A DNA stretch of 38,250 nucleotides, taken from assembly GCA_948684385.1 (NCBI GenBank), contig CAPQCU010000017.1, positions 1-38,250 on the forward strand. Reading direction: 5' to 3'. How positions within the stretch are numbered: the first letter of the stretch is position 1; the number at the start of each line of letters is the position of its first letter. Origin of the DNA: an uncultured bacterium. GTDB taxonomy: Bacteria; Cyanobacteriota; Vampirovibrionia; Gastranaerophilales; Gastranaerophilaceae. Both the position numbers and the translations under genes were made by a program. The notes beneath the pieces are model-generated. The model saw nothing but the letters and a program-made list of their open reading frames with translations. It was not told the origin of the DNA and made no database searches. Positions 18,030 to 25,187 of the stretch are shown in pieces.

Positions 18030-18115
18030 CTTGTAGTTTCAAAACTAACCCAATACATTTACCCCCCCCTGACGCCCAGCTTGTAGTTGCAAAACCAACC
18101 CAGTACATTTACCCC
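18030..18115. repeat. Two-copy direct repeat, 50-bp period
   Basis: Two 36-base copies (18030-18065 and 18080-18115) differ at three positions. Each begins CTTGTAGTT and ends ACATTTACCCC, and a C run plus TGACGCCCAG fills the 14-base gap. The first copy contains the palindrome TAGTTT-CA-AAACTA (18034-18047) and leads into C8 (18062-18069). The second copy ends at the first base of the complement of the kinase stop codon. Related sequence recurs near 38041. Confidence 0.8.
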
Positions 18116-19233
18116 TAAAATGATACGGTTTTTGATGCACAAATGCAGTCTTTTGTGTTTGGGATTTTGAACGTGAAAATGTTTCTTTCGTCTTTAAAAC
18201 TTTCTACACAAATTGACCCGCCGTGCGCATCAACAATCTTTTTGGAGGTGTATAAACCTAATCCGATTCCAAGCTCTTTGTGGGCTTCTGCAAATGATAC
18301 ATATTGCGCAAAAATCGTTTCTTTTTTCTCCGCAGGGATATAAGGACTGTTGTTTTCTATGTTGAAACAGGTGTAATCTGATTCATTAAATAGCTGAATT
18401 TTTATCGCGGAATTTTTGTAAGCATATTTTATAGCGTTTGATAAAAGATTCATTATTACACGCTTGATTTGGACTTTATCGCCATATACAGCAGGATTAG
18501 TGTATTTGCGCTCAATTGAAATATTTACCCCCTTGTCTTTTGCAAGGTAAACCATTTCTCCTATGCAGTCATCTGTCATCTCTGGTAATGAAAAATCTTC
18601 GTAGTTGAGTTTTACTATTCCTTTTTCGTTTCTGTAAGTTGCAAGAAGCGAGCTTAACATAGCGTTCATGTATTTGCAAGAGTCAAGTACCATATCAAGA
18701 ATTTCCCGCTGTTCTTCCGAGACAGAGCCAAATTCGCTTTTTAATAAAAGCTCAACAGCTCTAATTTGCGCTAAAGTCGGATTTTTAAGGTCATGACCTA
18801 GTGAAGCTACAAAGGTTTCTCTTTGAGCTTGAAGCAGCTTCTCTTCATCAATATTATTTGCAATAACAATAATTCCGATAACATCGTTGTTGTAATCATT
18901 TATCGGAGCTTTGTAAATCGAATACCAGTGCGGGACTTTATTTTTGCCTTTGATTTCTTTTTCATAAGACACGCATTTGTTATTATCAATGACGAATTTA
19001 TCTTCGTAATTATCTGTAATCTTACAAGGTGCATAGTCCAGATTTAGCTGATGAAAATAATCAACTCCATTATTAAAAAAGTCTTTAGAATATCTGGTTC
19101 CTGTGATATAGTTACCGTCTAAATCTTTCATATAAATGATTTTAGGTATATTATCCAGCAGCGCGTTTAATTGATACTGGCTGATAAAAAAGCGCTTTCT
19201 CAACTCTTCCTGTTCTGTAATATTGGTTTCCAT
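18115..19233 (-). CDS. PAS-domain sensor histidine kinase, orphan
   Basis: A cytosolic sensor kinase. Residues about 15-135 form a PAS domain (NIPKIIYMKDLDGNYITGT), suggesting detection of a small ligand, redox state or similar. The HisKA segment SLGHDLKNPTL at about 143-153 holds the phosphorylated histidine. The ATPase domain shows the N-box NLLSNAIKYAYK and the G-box GIGLGLYTSKKIVDAHGG. There is no membrane helix. No response regulator lies beside it, so its partner is elsewhere. The region upstream of the ATG is AT-rich with several TATA-like stretches but no clear Shine-Dalgarno. The C-terminus runs about 14 residues past the usual FTFKIP ending, to a TAG that starts a dispersed repeat. 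Confidence 0.92.
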   Translation of the reverse strand: METNITEQEELRKRFFISQYQLNALLDNIPKIIYMKDLDGNYITGTRYSKDFFNNGVDYFHQLNLDYAPCKITDNYEDKFVIDNNKCVSYEKEIKGKNKVPHWYSIYKAPINDYNNDVIGIIVIANNIDEEKLLQAQRETFVASLGHDLKNPTLAQIRAVELLLKSEFGSVSEEQREILDMVLDSCKYMNAMLSSLLATYRNEKGIVKLNYEDFSLPEMTDDCIGEMVYLAKDKGVNISIERKYTNPAVYGDKVQIKRVIMNLLSNAIKYAYKNSAIKIQLFNESDYTCFNIENNSPYIPAEKKETIFAQYVSFAEAHKELGIGLGLYTSKKIVDAHGGSICVESFKDERNIFTFKIPNTKDCICASKTVSF

Positions 19234-19282
19234 ACCCAGTATTTTATAATATATATTGAATAGTTGATATTACCCTTGTGTG

Positions 19283-20008
19283 CTATTTTGTAATTTTTAT
19301 ATAAATAGGGTTATAAGTCAGTGTTGGCGAGCCTGAACAGAAATTATTGTACCCTTTTTCAAAGTTTGACATGTCAGTTTTTGTCCAATAAGTTTCATTC
19401 AGCGCATTAACTCCGGTGTTTTTAATGTGTTTTAAAATATCTTTTGAAGATTTAAACGCAAGAATTCGAATTTCTTCTTCAATTGTAGGATTGTATTCTT
19501 TGAAAATTTCTTTGTAATCTTTTACGGATTTGTAGGATAAAGTTTTTCCTAAAACGTGATAAATCTCACGAAAGTTTTCTGTACCGAAAGTAGAAAACAA
19601 TAAACTTCCTCCTGTATTTAACCTGTTTAAAAGTTCAGAGATGAATTCTTCAAAATTTTCAATCCATTGAAAAACCGCGTTTGAGAGAATAAGGTCGTAT
19701 TTTTTTGAGTTGTTTTTTATAAAATTTTCAGCGTCTTCTGATATAAAGTTGATTTTTGGATTAATTGCCTGAATGTATTTTTTGCAGTCTTCTACAATGT
19801 CGTTTGCGGTGTAACTTGAAAATGAGAATTTTTCAGCAGCTTTTGCTGTTAATAAACCTGTACCGCATCCGATTTCAAGAATGCTTTCGTATTCTTTTTT
19901 ATCTGTAAAAGATAAAAGCCTTTCAGCCATTTGTTCCTGAATACGTGCGTTTGCGTTATAATTATCCAGATTTTTAGCGAACCTTTTTTTTATTAAGTCT
20001 TTGTTCAT
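19283..20008 (-). CDS. bioC: Malonyl-ACP O-methyltransferase
   Basis: A SAM-dependent methyltransferase that caps malonyl-ACP so that fatty acid synthesis can build pimeloyl-ACP methyl ester for biotin. The N-terminus KKRFAKNLDNYNANARIQEQM is the typical BioC start, and ILEIGCGTGLLT near residue 45 is the SAM-binding motif I. An in-frame ATG at 20047 would add 13 residues, but the start at 20008 forms an ATGA overlap with bioG and gives the standard N-terminus, with GGAG upstream. The bioG-bioC pairing supports the biotin assignment over a generic methyltransferase. bioF, A, D and B are not in the window. Confidence 0.87.
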   Translation of the reverse strand: MNKDLIKKRFAKNLDNYNANARIQEQMAERLLSFTDKKEYESILEIGCGTGLLTAKAAEKFSFSSYTANDIVEDCKKYIQAINPKINFISEDAENFIKNNSKKYDLILSNAVFQWIENFEEFISELLNRLNTGGSLLFSTFGTENFREIYHVLGKTLSYKSVKDYKEIFKEYNPTIEEEIRILAFKSSKDILKHIKNTGVNALNETYWTKTDMSNFEKGYNNFCSGSPTLTYNPIYIKITK

Positions 20009-20616
20009 AAAAGCTCGCTCCATTTTTTGAACAACATAAACGGACAATGTCCGCTCTTTAGATTAGGTTCAATTTTCCAGAAAGCACACTGATTTTTTGT
20101 CGGTATAATTTTGTCATTATCACTTATCAAAACTTTTGTATATTTAAAATCCGGATTAGCGCTGTATGTTTTAAGTGCAGAAAGTTCGGATTTTTGTTCT
20201 TCTATTGTGCGGTTAATTTTCGGCAAATTTTGGATTTCATCAAACATGTTTTTGATAAATCGTTCTGCACCTTTTTCATTAAAGCCTTTGATTGTTAAAT
20301 CGTAAATTCTTTCGGGTATGCCAGAGTTGTTGTCAATGGGTTTTAAAGTTCCGTTTACTGCTGTTTTTAAATTATAGCTTATGTCAAAAAGTGTGGCAGT
20401 CATAACTCCCATAGACCATGCAATGAGGTTTCGGGTTTTGTAGTTTTCTAATGTTTTAAAATTAAAATCAGTATTTAAAGAGTTGTAATCAAAAAACATA
20501 AGAATATCAAAGTTTTCGCAGTCAAGGTGTTTTACTACGCTCTCGTCCATCCCCCAGCCGTTAAAAAATACAATCAAATTTTCGTTTTGCTTTTTGTTCA
20601 GCCATTTATATTTCAT
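20005..20616 (-). CDS. bioG: Pimeloyl-ACP methyl ester esterase, BioG family
   Basis: An alpha/beta hydrolase of the DUF452/BioG family that removes the methyl cap from pimeloyl-ACP methyl ester, the step done by BioH in E. coli. Visible are the oxyanion-side FFNGWGMDESV near residue 17-27, the nucleophile serine S68 in AWSMGVM, and a C-terminal histidine in SGHCPF. Length 203 residues matches the small BioG proteins. Its TGA overlaps the bioC ATG, so the two are one transcript. It starts 103 bases from the divergent flagellar block. Confidence 0.87.
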   Translation of the reverse strand: MKYKWLNKKQNENLIVFFNGWGMDESVVKHLDCENFDILMFFDYNSLNTDFNFKTLENYKTRNLIAWSMGVMTATLFDISYNLKTAVNGTLKPIDNNSGIPERIYDLTIKGFNEKGAERFIKNMFDEIQNLPKINRTIEEQKSELSALKTYSANPDFKYTKVLISDNDKIIPTKNQCAFWKIEPNLKSGHCPFMLFKKWSELL

Positions 20617-20675
20617 ACCTTTATTTTACATCAAAAATCATTAAATTATATGAGGATAATAAAAAATAGTCAGTG

Positions 20676-20702
20676 TATAATAAAATCGGGGTTATTATAA
20701 CC
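20676..20702 (+). promoter_or_regulatory. -10 box and palindrome before flagellar block
   Basis: TATAAT at 20676-20681 is followed by the perfect 13-base palindrome GGTTATTATAACC at 20690-20702, which would lie at the transcription start. That is a classic repressor-site position. No good -35 box is seen 16-18 bases upstream, so an activator or alternative sigma factor may be needed. Confidence 0.45.
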
Positions 20703-20719
20703 GGACGAGGAAGGATTAT

Positions 20720-21760
20720 ATGCCAATAGAAGGATTTGATTTTCAGGCGTTTGCCGCATCAATGGCAGAACAGGCAAAAGAGCTTGTACCTAAAGATTTA
20801 GAAGATAGAGAAAAAGAGTACATTGTAAAGACTCTCGGAAACTTTACCCTGCTTGCAGGAGAAGCGCTTTATAATGATGAACAGCTTAATCTTACTGCAG
20901 AACAGGCTGTTTTTATAACTCAGGTTATTGCAGAATGGTCTTTCCATAAATCTATTGACTTGATTCATTCCGGCATTCTTCCGGAGTACTGGGATAGTAT
21001 AATGCAAAAAATCGCGTTTACTATTTTTGAAGTAGCAAAACAGGCGATTATAAGAAAAATTCCTCAAGACCAGCTTTTGCAGGCAGTTGAGCACCATGTT
21101 ATAAAAGTTTATAACTCTTGTATTGAAGAGCTTCAGAAAAAAGGCGTTATTGATGAAGAAGTAAAAGCAAGAGCTGAAAGTCAATCTAATATTGATGCTA
21201 TGGCGAAACAAGCTCAGGAAGAGCAGATGAGACAGCAGCAGGCTGCTCAAAGTGAAGTTGAAAACAAACAAAAAGAAGCTGAAAGAAGAAGAGAAGAAAG
21301 ACGTAACAAAAGAAGACAGGAAAGACATTCCCAGCCTGTTTCAGCAGGAATTACGAATAAGCAAATGAAGCTCATGACTCTTGCTCTGGTGCTTAAAATC
21401 TTATCTCAGGATAAGGTGACAACGATTCTTAATAAGTTTGATACAGATGATTCTGAAGCAATTTCGCAATATATGAATATGGCTGATTTGGAGTCGCGTA
21501 TTGACGGAGATTTAATTACCAGCTGTATTAAAGAAATGCGCGAATATCTTCCTGTTAAACGCAAGTTGACTCAGGAAAATGTAATGGGTGATTTGCTCAG
21601 GATTTATAGAGCAACTCCGCGTGAGCGCATCGAAAAGATTATAAAAAATGAACGCCCGTTTGTAAAAAGATTTATTTCTCAGGCTTATGAAGGCGAGTAT
21701 TCGGGGCTTCCGCTCAAAGTTGCCGGAATTGTTGCGCAATACGTGGAAGATAGTATATAA
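20720..21760 (+). CDS. FliG-like flagellar protein (divergent)
   Basis: Proposed as a divergent FliG-type protein, the motor/switch component that FliH follows in many flagellar operons. Residues 1-150 are helical and not recognisable to me. Residues about 150-205 are a highly charged Q/E/R-rich coiled coil. Residues 210-346 contain the pattern MTLALVLKILSQDKVTTILNKF with later armadillo-like helices (PRERIEKIIKNERPFV), reminiscent of FliG middle and C-terminal repeats. The coiled-coil insert and the unfamiliar N-terminus are unlike ordinary FliG. GAGGAAGGA precedes the ATG. It is followed at 12 bases by fliH. The assignment rests on context and weak pattern. Confidence 0.5.
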   Translation: MPIEGFDFQAFAASMAEQAKELVPKDLEDREKEYIVKTLGNFTLLAGEALYNDEQLNLTAEQAVFITQVIAEWSFHKSIDLIHSGILPEYWDSIMQKIAFTIFEVAKQAIIRKIPQDQLLQAVEHHVIKVYNSCIEELQKKGVIDEEVKARAESQSNIDAMAKQAQEEQMRQQQAAQSEVENKQKEAERRREERRNKRRQERHSQPVSAGITNKQMKLMTLALVLKILSQDKVTTILNKFDTDDSEAISQYMNMADLESRIDGDLITSCIKEMREYLPVKRKLTQENVMGDLLRIYRATPRERIEKIIKNERPFVKRFISQAYEGEYSGLPLKVAGIVAQYVEDSI

Positions 21761-21772
21761 TAGTAAAGAATT

Positions 21773-22558
21773 ATGATAATCAAGAAAAACAGTCAAAAAT
21801 TCAGGGAGGTTAAAAGGGAAGTTGTAAAGCTGGCAGAAGAAATGGTGCCGGAAGATGTTGATTTGCGTGAAACCGACTACAACCCTGAACTGCCGGAAGA
21901 AGATGATGACGAAGATGTCTATCAGCCGCAGGAAAACTTACCTAAAGAACCTGAAATTGATTTGTTTGATATAGAAAACATAGATTTTGAACAAAGGCAG
22001 GAACGCAGAAGAGGTTCAAGAAGGCGCGGTTACAGGAGAATTGATGATAGAAATCTTGTATCACGTGCTCAGGAAGAAGCTGATACGATTAAAAAATCTG
22101 CTTTTGAAGAGGGTTACAGAAAAGGGCTTGAGCAGGCAGAAGCTGATTTACAAGCGTTTAGAAACGATATTTCTTCTTTTATGAACGCGACTCAAAATGT
22201 CTTTGAATATATTGCTCCGGATATTTTGGAGATTAGTATTGATATTGCAAAAAAAGTTATTAAAAAAGAAGTAGAAACAGACCCGCAGGTGCTTATTAAT
22301 ACAATTGTGGATGTTTTGAAAACGGTTTCGAAAAACGAACCTAAAATCAATATCAGAGTGAGACCTCAGGCAGTGCAGTTTATTAAAGATACGATTCCGA
22401 ATATTACATATCAGTTCGGGATAGATGCTAAAATAAATATTGTAGCGGATCCTTCAATAGAAGAAGGCGGATGCGTTTTTCAAACGAACAACGGGATTGT
22501 AGACGCTTCAATAGATACGCAGTTAGAGATAATTAAGAAGGCTCTCGAAGGAGGGTAG
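21773..22558 (+). CDS. fliH: Flagellar assembly protein FliH
   Basis: The stator-like regulator of the FliI export ATPase. Residues 1-95 are acidic then strongly basic (QERRRGSRRRGYRR). Residues 95-150 form the long coiled coil with the FEEGYRKGLEQAEAD motif that is typical of FliH/HrpE/YscL. Residues 150-261 are the globular domain, with IRVRPQAVQFIKD and the near-universal DPSIEEGGCVFQTNNGIVDASIDTQ pattern. FliI, its partner, is not in the window. Its TAG begins a TAGGGGTAAAT element that runs into the gap before flhA. The start has only a weak AAAGA ribosome site, suggesting coupling to the upstream gene. Confidence 0.88.
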   Translation: MIIKKNSQKFREVKREVVKLAEEMVPEDVDLRETDYNPELPEEDDDEDVYQPQENLPKEPEIDLFDIENIDFEQRQERRRGSRRRGYRRIDDRNLVSRAQEEADTIKKSAFEEGYRKGLEQAEADLQAFRNDISSFMNATQNVFEYIAPDILEISIDIAKKVIKKEVETDPQVLINTIVDVLKTVSKNEPKINIRVRPQAVQFIKDTIPNITYQFGIDAKINIVADPSIEEGGCVFQTNNGIVDASIDTQLEIIKKALEGG

Positions 22559-22590
22559 GGGTAAATAAATTCCCCCAAATGGTATAAAAG

Positions 22591-24678
22591 ATGGCAGCAG
22601 AAGGACAAAATAAACCAATATCAGAAATATTTCTGGCACTTTTCGTAATGACACTGGTGTTAATCCTCATTATGGAAATGCCTAATTGGGTTATCAATTT
22701 TTCCATAAGCTTGAATATTACTCTTGGTATTGTGCTTCTGATGATATCTCTTTATGTCCAGAAACCTCTTGAACTTGCGGCGTTTCCTTCTATTATTCTT
22801 CTGGGAACGATGTTTAGACTTGTGCTTTCAATCGCTTCAACGCGTCTTATTCTTGCAAAAGGCGACGCGGGAGAAGTCGTTCACGCGTTCGGGACTTTCG
22901 TAACCGGCGGTAATATGATTGTAGGCGGCGTAATCTTCCTGATTATTACGGTTGTTCAGTTTATGGTAATCACAAAAGGTGCGGAACGTATCGCCGAAGT
23001 TGCTGCACGTTTTGCTTTGGACGCGATGCCCGGTAAACAAATGACAATTGACGCCGATTTTAACGCGGGTCTGATATCTCCTGAAGAAGCTGTAAAGAAA
23101 CGTGAAGATTTGCAAAGAGAATCAAGCCTCTTCGGTTCAATGGACGGTTCCATGAAGTTCGTAAAAGGTGATACTATGGCTGGTATCATCATCGTTATAA
23201 TCAACATTGTAGGCGGTTTGACAATCGGATGTTTGATGAACCAGATGCCGATTGCGGATGCTGTCAGCAAATACACAGTCTTAACAATAGGTGATGGTCT
23301 TGCTTCCCAATTACCTTCACTTTTAATGTCAATTGCAGCAGGTATCGTGATGACACGTGCTTCAGCCGGAAACACTTCTTTAGGCGGCGATTTAACAAAT
23401 CAGATTATGGCAAAACCGTATTCTCTATTCTTTGCAGCTTTGTTCTTAGGCTTGATTACGGTAACCTGCCCGATAACCGGCTTGCCGTTTCTGCCGTTTT
23501 TGATATTTACAATAATTCTTGCTGTTGCAGGCTTCTCTGTATTAGTTAACGCAGACGTTCAATCTCAATTGGGTCAATTGGAAAGCGTACGTCAGAATAT
23601 GCAGGATTTGGTTAACCCTAATAAAATGTACGAACGACTTGGTGTTGACGTTTTGAGCTTGCAGGTTGGCGCAGGGCTGTTGGTTATTGCCGATCCGGAT
23701 CAGGAAGGTCAATTGCTTGCTAAAATCGCTGCTCTTCGTCAAAGAGTTACTGATGAATTGGGTTATATTTTACCAAACATTCGTATTATGGACTCATCTG
23801 CTCTTGAAGCCAACGAGTACGTAATTTCAATCCGTAATAACGTTGTAGCATCCGGCTTTGTTTATCCGGGTAAATATATGGTAATAGCTGATCAGTGGGA
23901 TTCTGTCAAGAAATCAATTCCTGAAGATGCGATTGTCGGGGTTGACCCTACATACCAGACTCAGGCTTACTGGATTTCGCAGGATGATGCTAAGGCTACT
24001 AAAAACGTTACAGCTGTTGATGCAACCGATGTTCTTGTTACGCACCTGCAGGAATGCGTACGTAAACACGTAGACGAAGTTATGACAAAGACTGACGTGC
24101 TTAAACTTATGGAACTTGTACGTTCTCAAGACCCTACGCTTGTAAACGACCTTGTTCCGGCAATTATTTCTACATCAGATTTGCGTAAGATTTTTGTTAA
24201 CCTTATCAGAGAAAAAGTTTCAATTAAAGATATTATATTTGTATTTGAGCGTTTGTGTGACTATGCAAGATTTTCTAAAGAGCCTGATATCTTATCAGAA
24301 CGTCTCCGCGCCGCTCTCGGCCGTCAAATTTGCTTAAGTAATGTTGATAGAGAACACGTTTTGTATGCACTTACTCTTTCTCCTGAATGGGAAAAAACTC
24401 TTGATGACAGCTGCCAGAGAACAGAACTCGGTACAATGTTCCTCTTGAACCCTATGCAGGTGCAGGATTTGATTGAATCTACCGCAATGACCTTAATGCG
24501 TGCTCACCAGCAAATCGGGCAGCAGCCTGTAATTCTATGCTCACCACGTATTAGATTGCCTCTCTTCCAGCTTCTTGAACGCCATATCCCGACGATTGTT
24601 GTAATTTCTTACTCAGAATTGATTACTGATATCAAGGTTGAAGCTGTTGATACGATTGGCGATAACAGCGGATATTGA
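22591..24678 (+). CDS. flhA: Flagellar export gate protein FlhA
   Basis: The large export-gate subunit of the flagellar type III secretion system in the inner membrane, which uses the proton gradient to move rod, hook and filament proteins. About eight membrane helices lie in residues 15-310. The conserved cytoplasmic loop RFALDAMPGKQMTIDADFNAG is at roughly 150-170, and the C-terminal cytosolic ring domain fills 330-695. Length 695 is typical. GC content is slightly higher than in the glycan region. The 32-base gap after fliH can form a short GGGG...CCCC hairpin (22558-22577). flhB, fliPQR and the FliI ATPase are not seen nearby. Confidence 0.97.
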   Translation: MAAEGQNKPISEIFLALFVMTLVLILIMEMPNWVINFSISLNITLGIVLLMISLYVQKPLELAAFPSIILLGTMFRLVLSIASTRLILAKGDAGEVVHAFGTFVTGGNMIVGGVIFLIITVVQFMVITKGAERIAEVAARFALDAMPGKQMTIDADFNAGLISPEEAVKKREDLQRESSLFGSMDGSMKFVKGDTMAGIIIVIINIVGGLTIGCLMNQMPIADAVSKYTVLTIGDGLASQLPSLLMSIAAGIVMTRASAGNTSLGGDLTNQIMAKPYSLFFAALFLGLITVTCPITGLPFLPFLIFTIILAVAGFSVLVNADVQSQLGQLESVRQNMQDLVNPNKMYERLGVDVLSLQVGAGLLVIADPDQEGQLLAKIAALRQRVTDELGYILPNIRIMDSSALEANEYVISIRNNVVASGFVYPGKYMVIADQWDSVKKSIPEDAIVGVDPTYQTQAYWISQDDAKATKNVTAVDATDVLVTHLQECVRKHVDEVMTKTDVLKLMELVRSQDPTLVNDLVPAIISTSDLRKIFVNLIREKVSIKDIIFVFERLCDYARFSKEPDILSERLRAALGRQICLSNVDREHVLYALTLSPEWEKTLDDSCQRTELGTMFLLNPMQVQDLIESTAMTLMRAHQQIGQQPVILCSPRIRLPLFQLLERHIPTIVVISYSELITDIKVEAVDTIGDNSGY

Positions 24679-24701
24679 TAATTCTCTTAATATAACTTTA
24701 C

Positions 24702-24728
24702 AATTGCAAAATAAAAAGGCAATTTTTT
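24702..24728 (+). terminator. Weak candidate terminator after flhA
   Basis: AATTGC (24702-24707) can pair with GCAATT (24719-24724), running into a six-T tract (24723-24728). The stem is only six bp and AT-rich, so termination would be partial. Confidence 0.35.
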
Positions 24729-24742
24729 AAAAGTTAAATACT

Positions 24743-24767
24743 TTATATATACATAAGTGATATATAA
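24743..24767. repeat. AT-rich inverted repeat before the 81-aa gene
   Basis: TTATATAT (24743-24750) and ATATATAA (24760-24767) form a perfect 8-bp inverted repeat with a nine-base spacer, ending seven bases before AGGAG. It could be an operator, though such AT-only repeats arise easily by chance in this genome. Confidence 0.3.
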
Positions 24768-24788
24768 GAGATAAGGAGTTACAAGATT

Positions 24789-25034
24789 ATGGCAATTGGA
24801 GCAAGAGATTTTATTGACAAGTTATTAGTTGAAAAGTATGCACAGGAAAAAGTGGATAATCACGATGAAGCAGCTTTGACATCAAAAGTTTCTGCAGATG
24901 ATATGATGAGCGCAATGAACTGTTCGGCAAATAATTTTAGGACAATGCTTGCGTTGAATAACAGGCTTACGATGGTATGTTACGGAGTTGTGGCGAAATC
25001 AGCCAAATATGTCTGCACCGAAGAAGCCGCCTAG
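24789..25034 (+). CDS. Small protein of unknown function (81 aa)
   Basis: I do not recognise this protein. It begins MAIGARDFIDKLLVEKY, has an acidic middle, a helix with MMSAMNCSANNFRTML, and ends in KYVCTEEAA. It contains two cysteines (C50 region and C76 region) and no membrane helix or signal peptide. The arrangement of two helices around residues 35-60 could be a small helix-turn-helix, but this is not convincing. AGGAG lies 11-12 bases before the ATG, in favour of a real gene. It sits between flhA and the GC-rich foldable element. Its TAG is immediately followed by GGATGGTGTAG. Confidence 0.6.
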   Translation: MAIGARDFIDKLLVEKYAQEKVDNHDEAALTSKVSADDMMSAMNCSANNFRTMLALNNRLTMVCYGVVAKSAKYVCTEEAA

Positions 25035-25115
25035 GGATGGTGTAGCCCGGTGCGCAGTCCGAATTCAGCGCCGGTGAGGCGGTGAACTGAGGACGGAGCA
25101 CTACGGGGTGTAGTA
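25031..25115 (+). other. GC-rich foldable element, possible structured RNA
   Basis: This short stretch is far more GC-rich than its surroundings and can fold into a long hairpin. CCCG/GTGC (25044-25051) pairs with GCAC (25098-25101) and CGGG just beyond; GTCC (25055-25058) pairs with GGAC (25091-25094); inside these, TTCA/TGAA and CGCC/GGCG close a small loop. A separate ACTAC...GTAGT hairpin (about 25100-25113) follows. It begins inside the stop region of the 81-aa gene. It may be a processed 3'-UTR, a dispersed repeat or a regulatory RNA. I could not match it to a known riboswitch. Confidence 0.5.
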
Positions 25116-25126
25116 AAACTTATTTA

Positions 25127-25155
25127 TTGTAAAACCTCTCCTATTTTGTTAAAAT
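25127..25155 (+). promoter_or_regulatory. lysA promoter candidate
   Basis: TTGTAA (25127-25132) and TAAAAT (25150-25155) are spaced by 17 bases and would start transcription near 25162, giving a roughly 26-base leader that holds the GAGAGG Shine-Dalgarno. This is among the better promoter matches in the window. Confidence 0.5.
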
Positions 25156-25186
25156 GAAAGCAATGACAAAATTAGAGAGGTTTTTT
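25131..25186 (+). terminator. Inverted repeat with T6 tail overlapping the lysA ribosome site
   Basis: A 19-base arm (25131-25149) pairs with 25166-25184 with two mismatches around a 16-base loop, and the 3' arm ends in six T bases just before the lysA ATG. In read-through RNA it would act as a terminator and hide GAGAGG (25175-25180). RNA started at the promoter inside the left arm would lack that arm and stay open. Confidence 0.6.
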
Positions 25187-25187
25187 A

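Noticed and set aside
18030..18115. Possible CRISPR array
   Set aside because: Only two copies, a 14-base gap instead of a real spacer, and no cas genes in the window.
20009..20047. Longer BioC start
   Set aside because: The ATGA overlap with bioG and the family-typical N-terminus favour the start at 20008.
20798..21328. Minus-strand open frame of 176 codons
   Set aside because: It is the antisense shadow of the FliG-like gene, with low-complexity Ser/Phe content mirrored from Glu/Lys codons.
22956..23375. Minus-strand open frame of 139 codons
   Set aside because: Antisense shadow of flhA, with no ribosome site and no recognisable domain.
25031..25115. Known riboswitch or group II intron fragment
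   Set aside because: Neither the lysine or cobalamin riboswitch cores nor intron domain V motifs could be found, and the likely lysA start point lies downstream.
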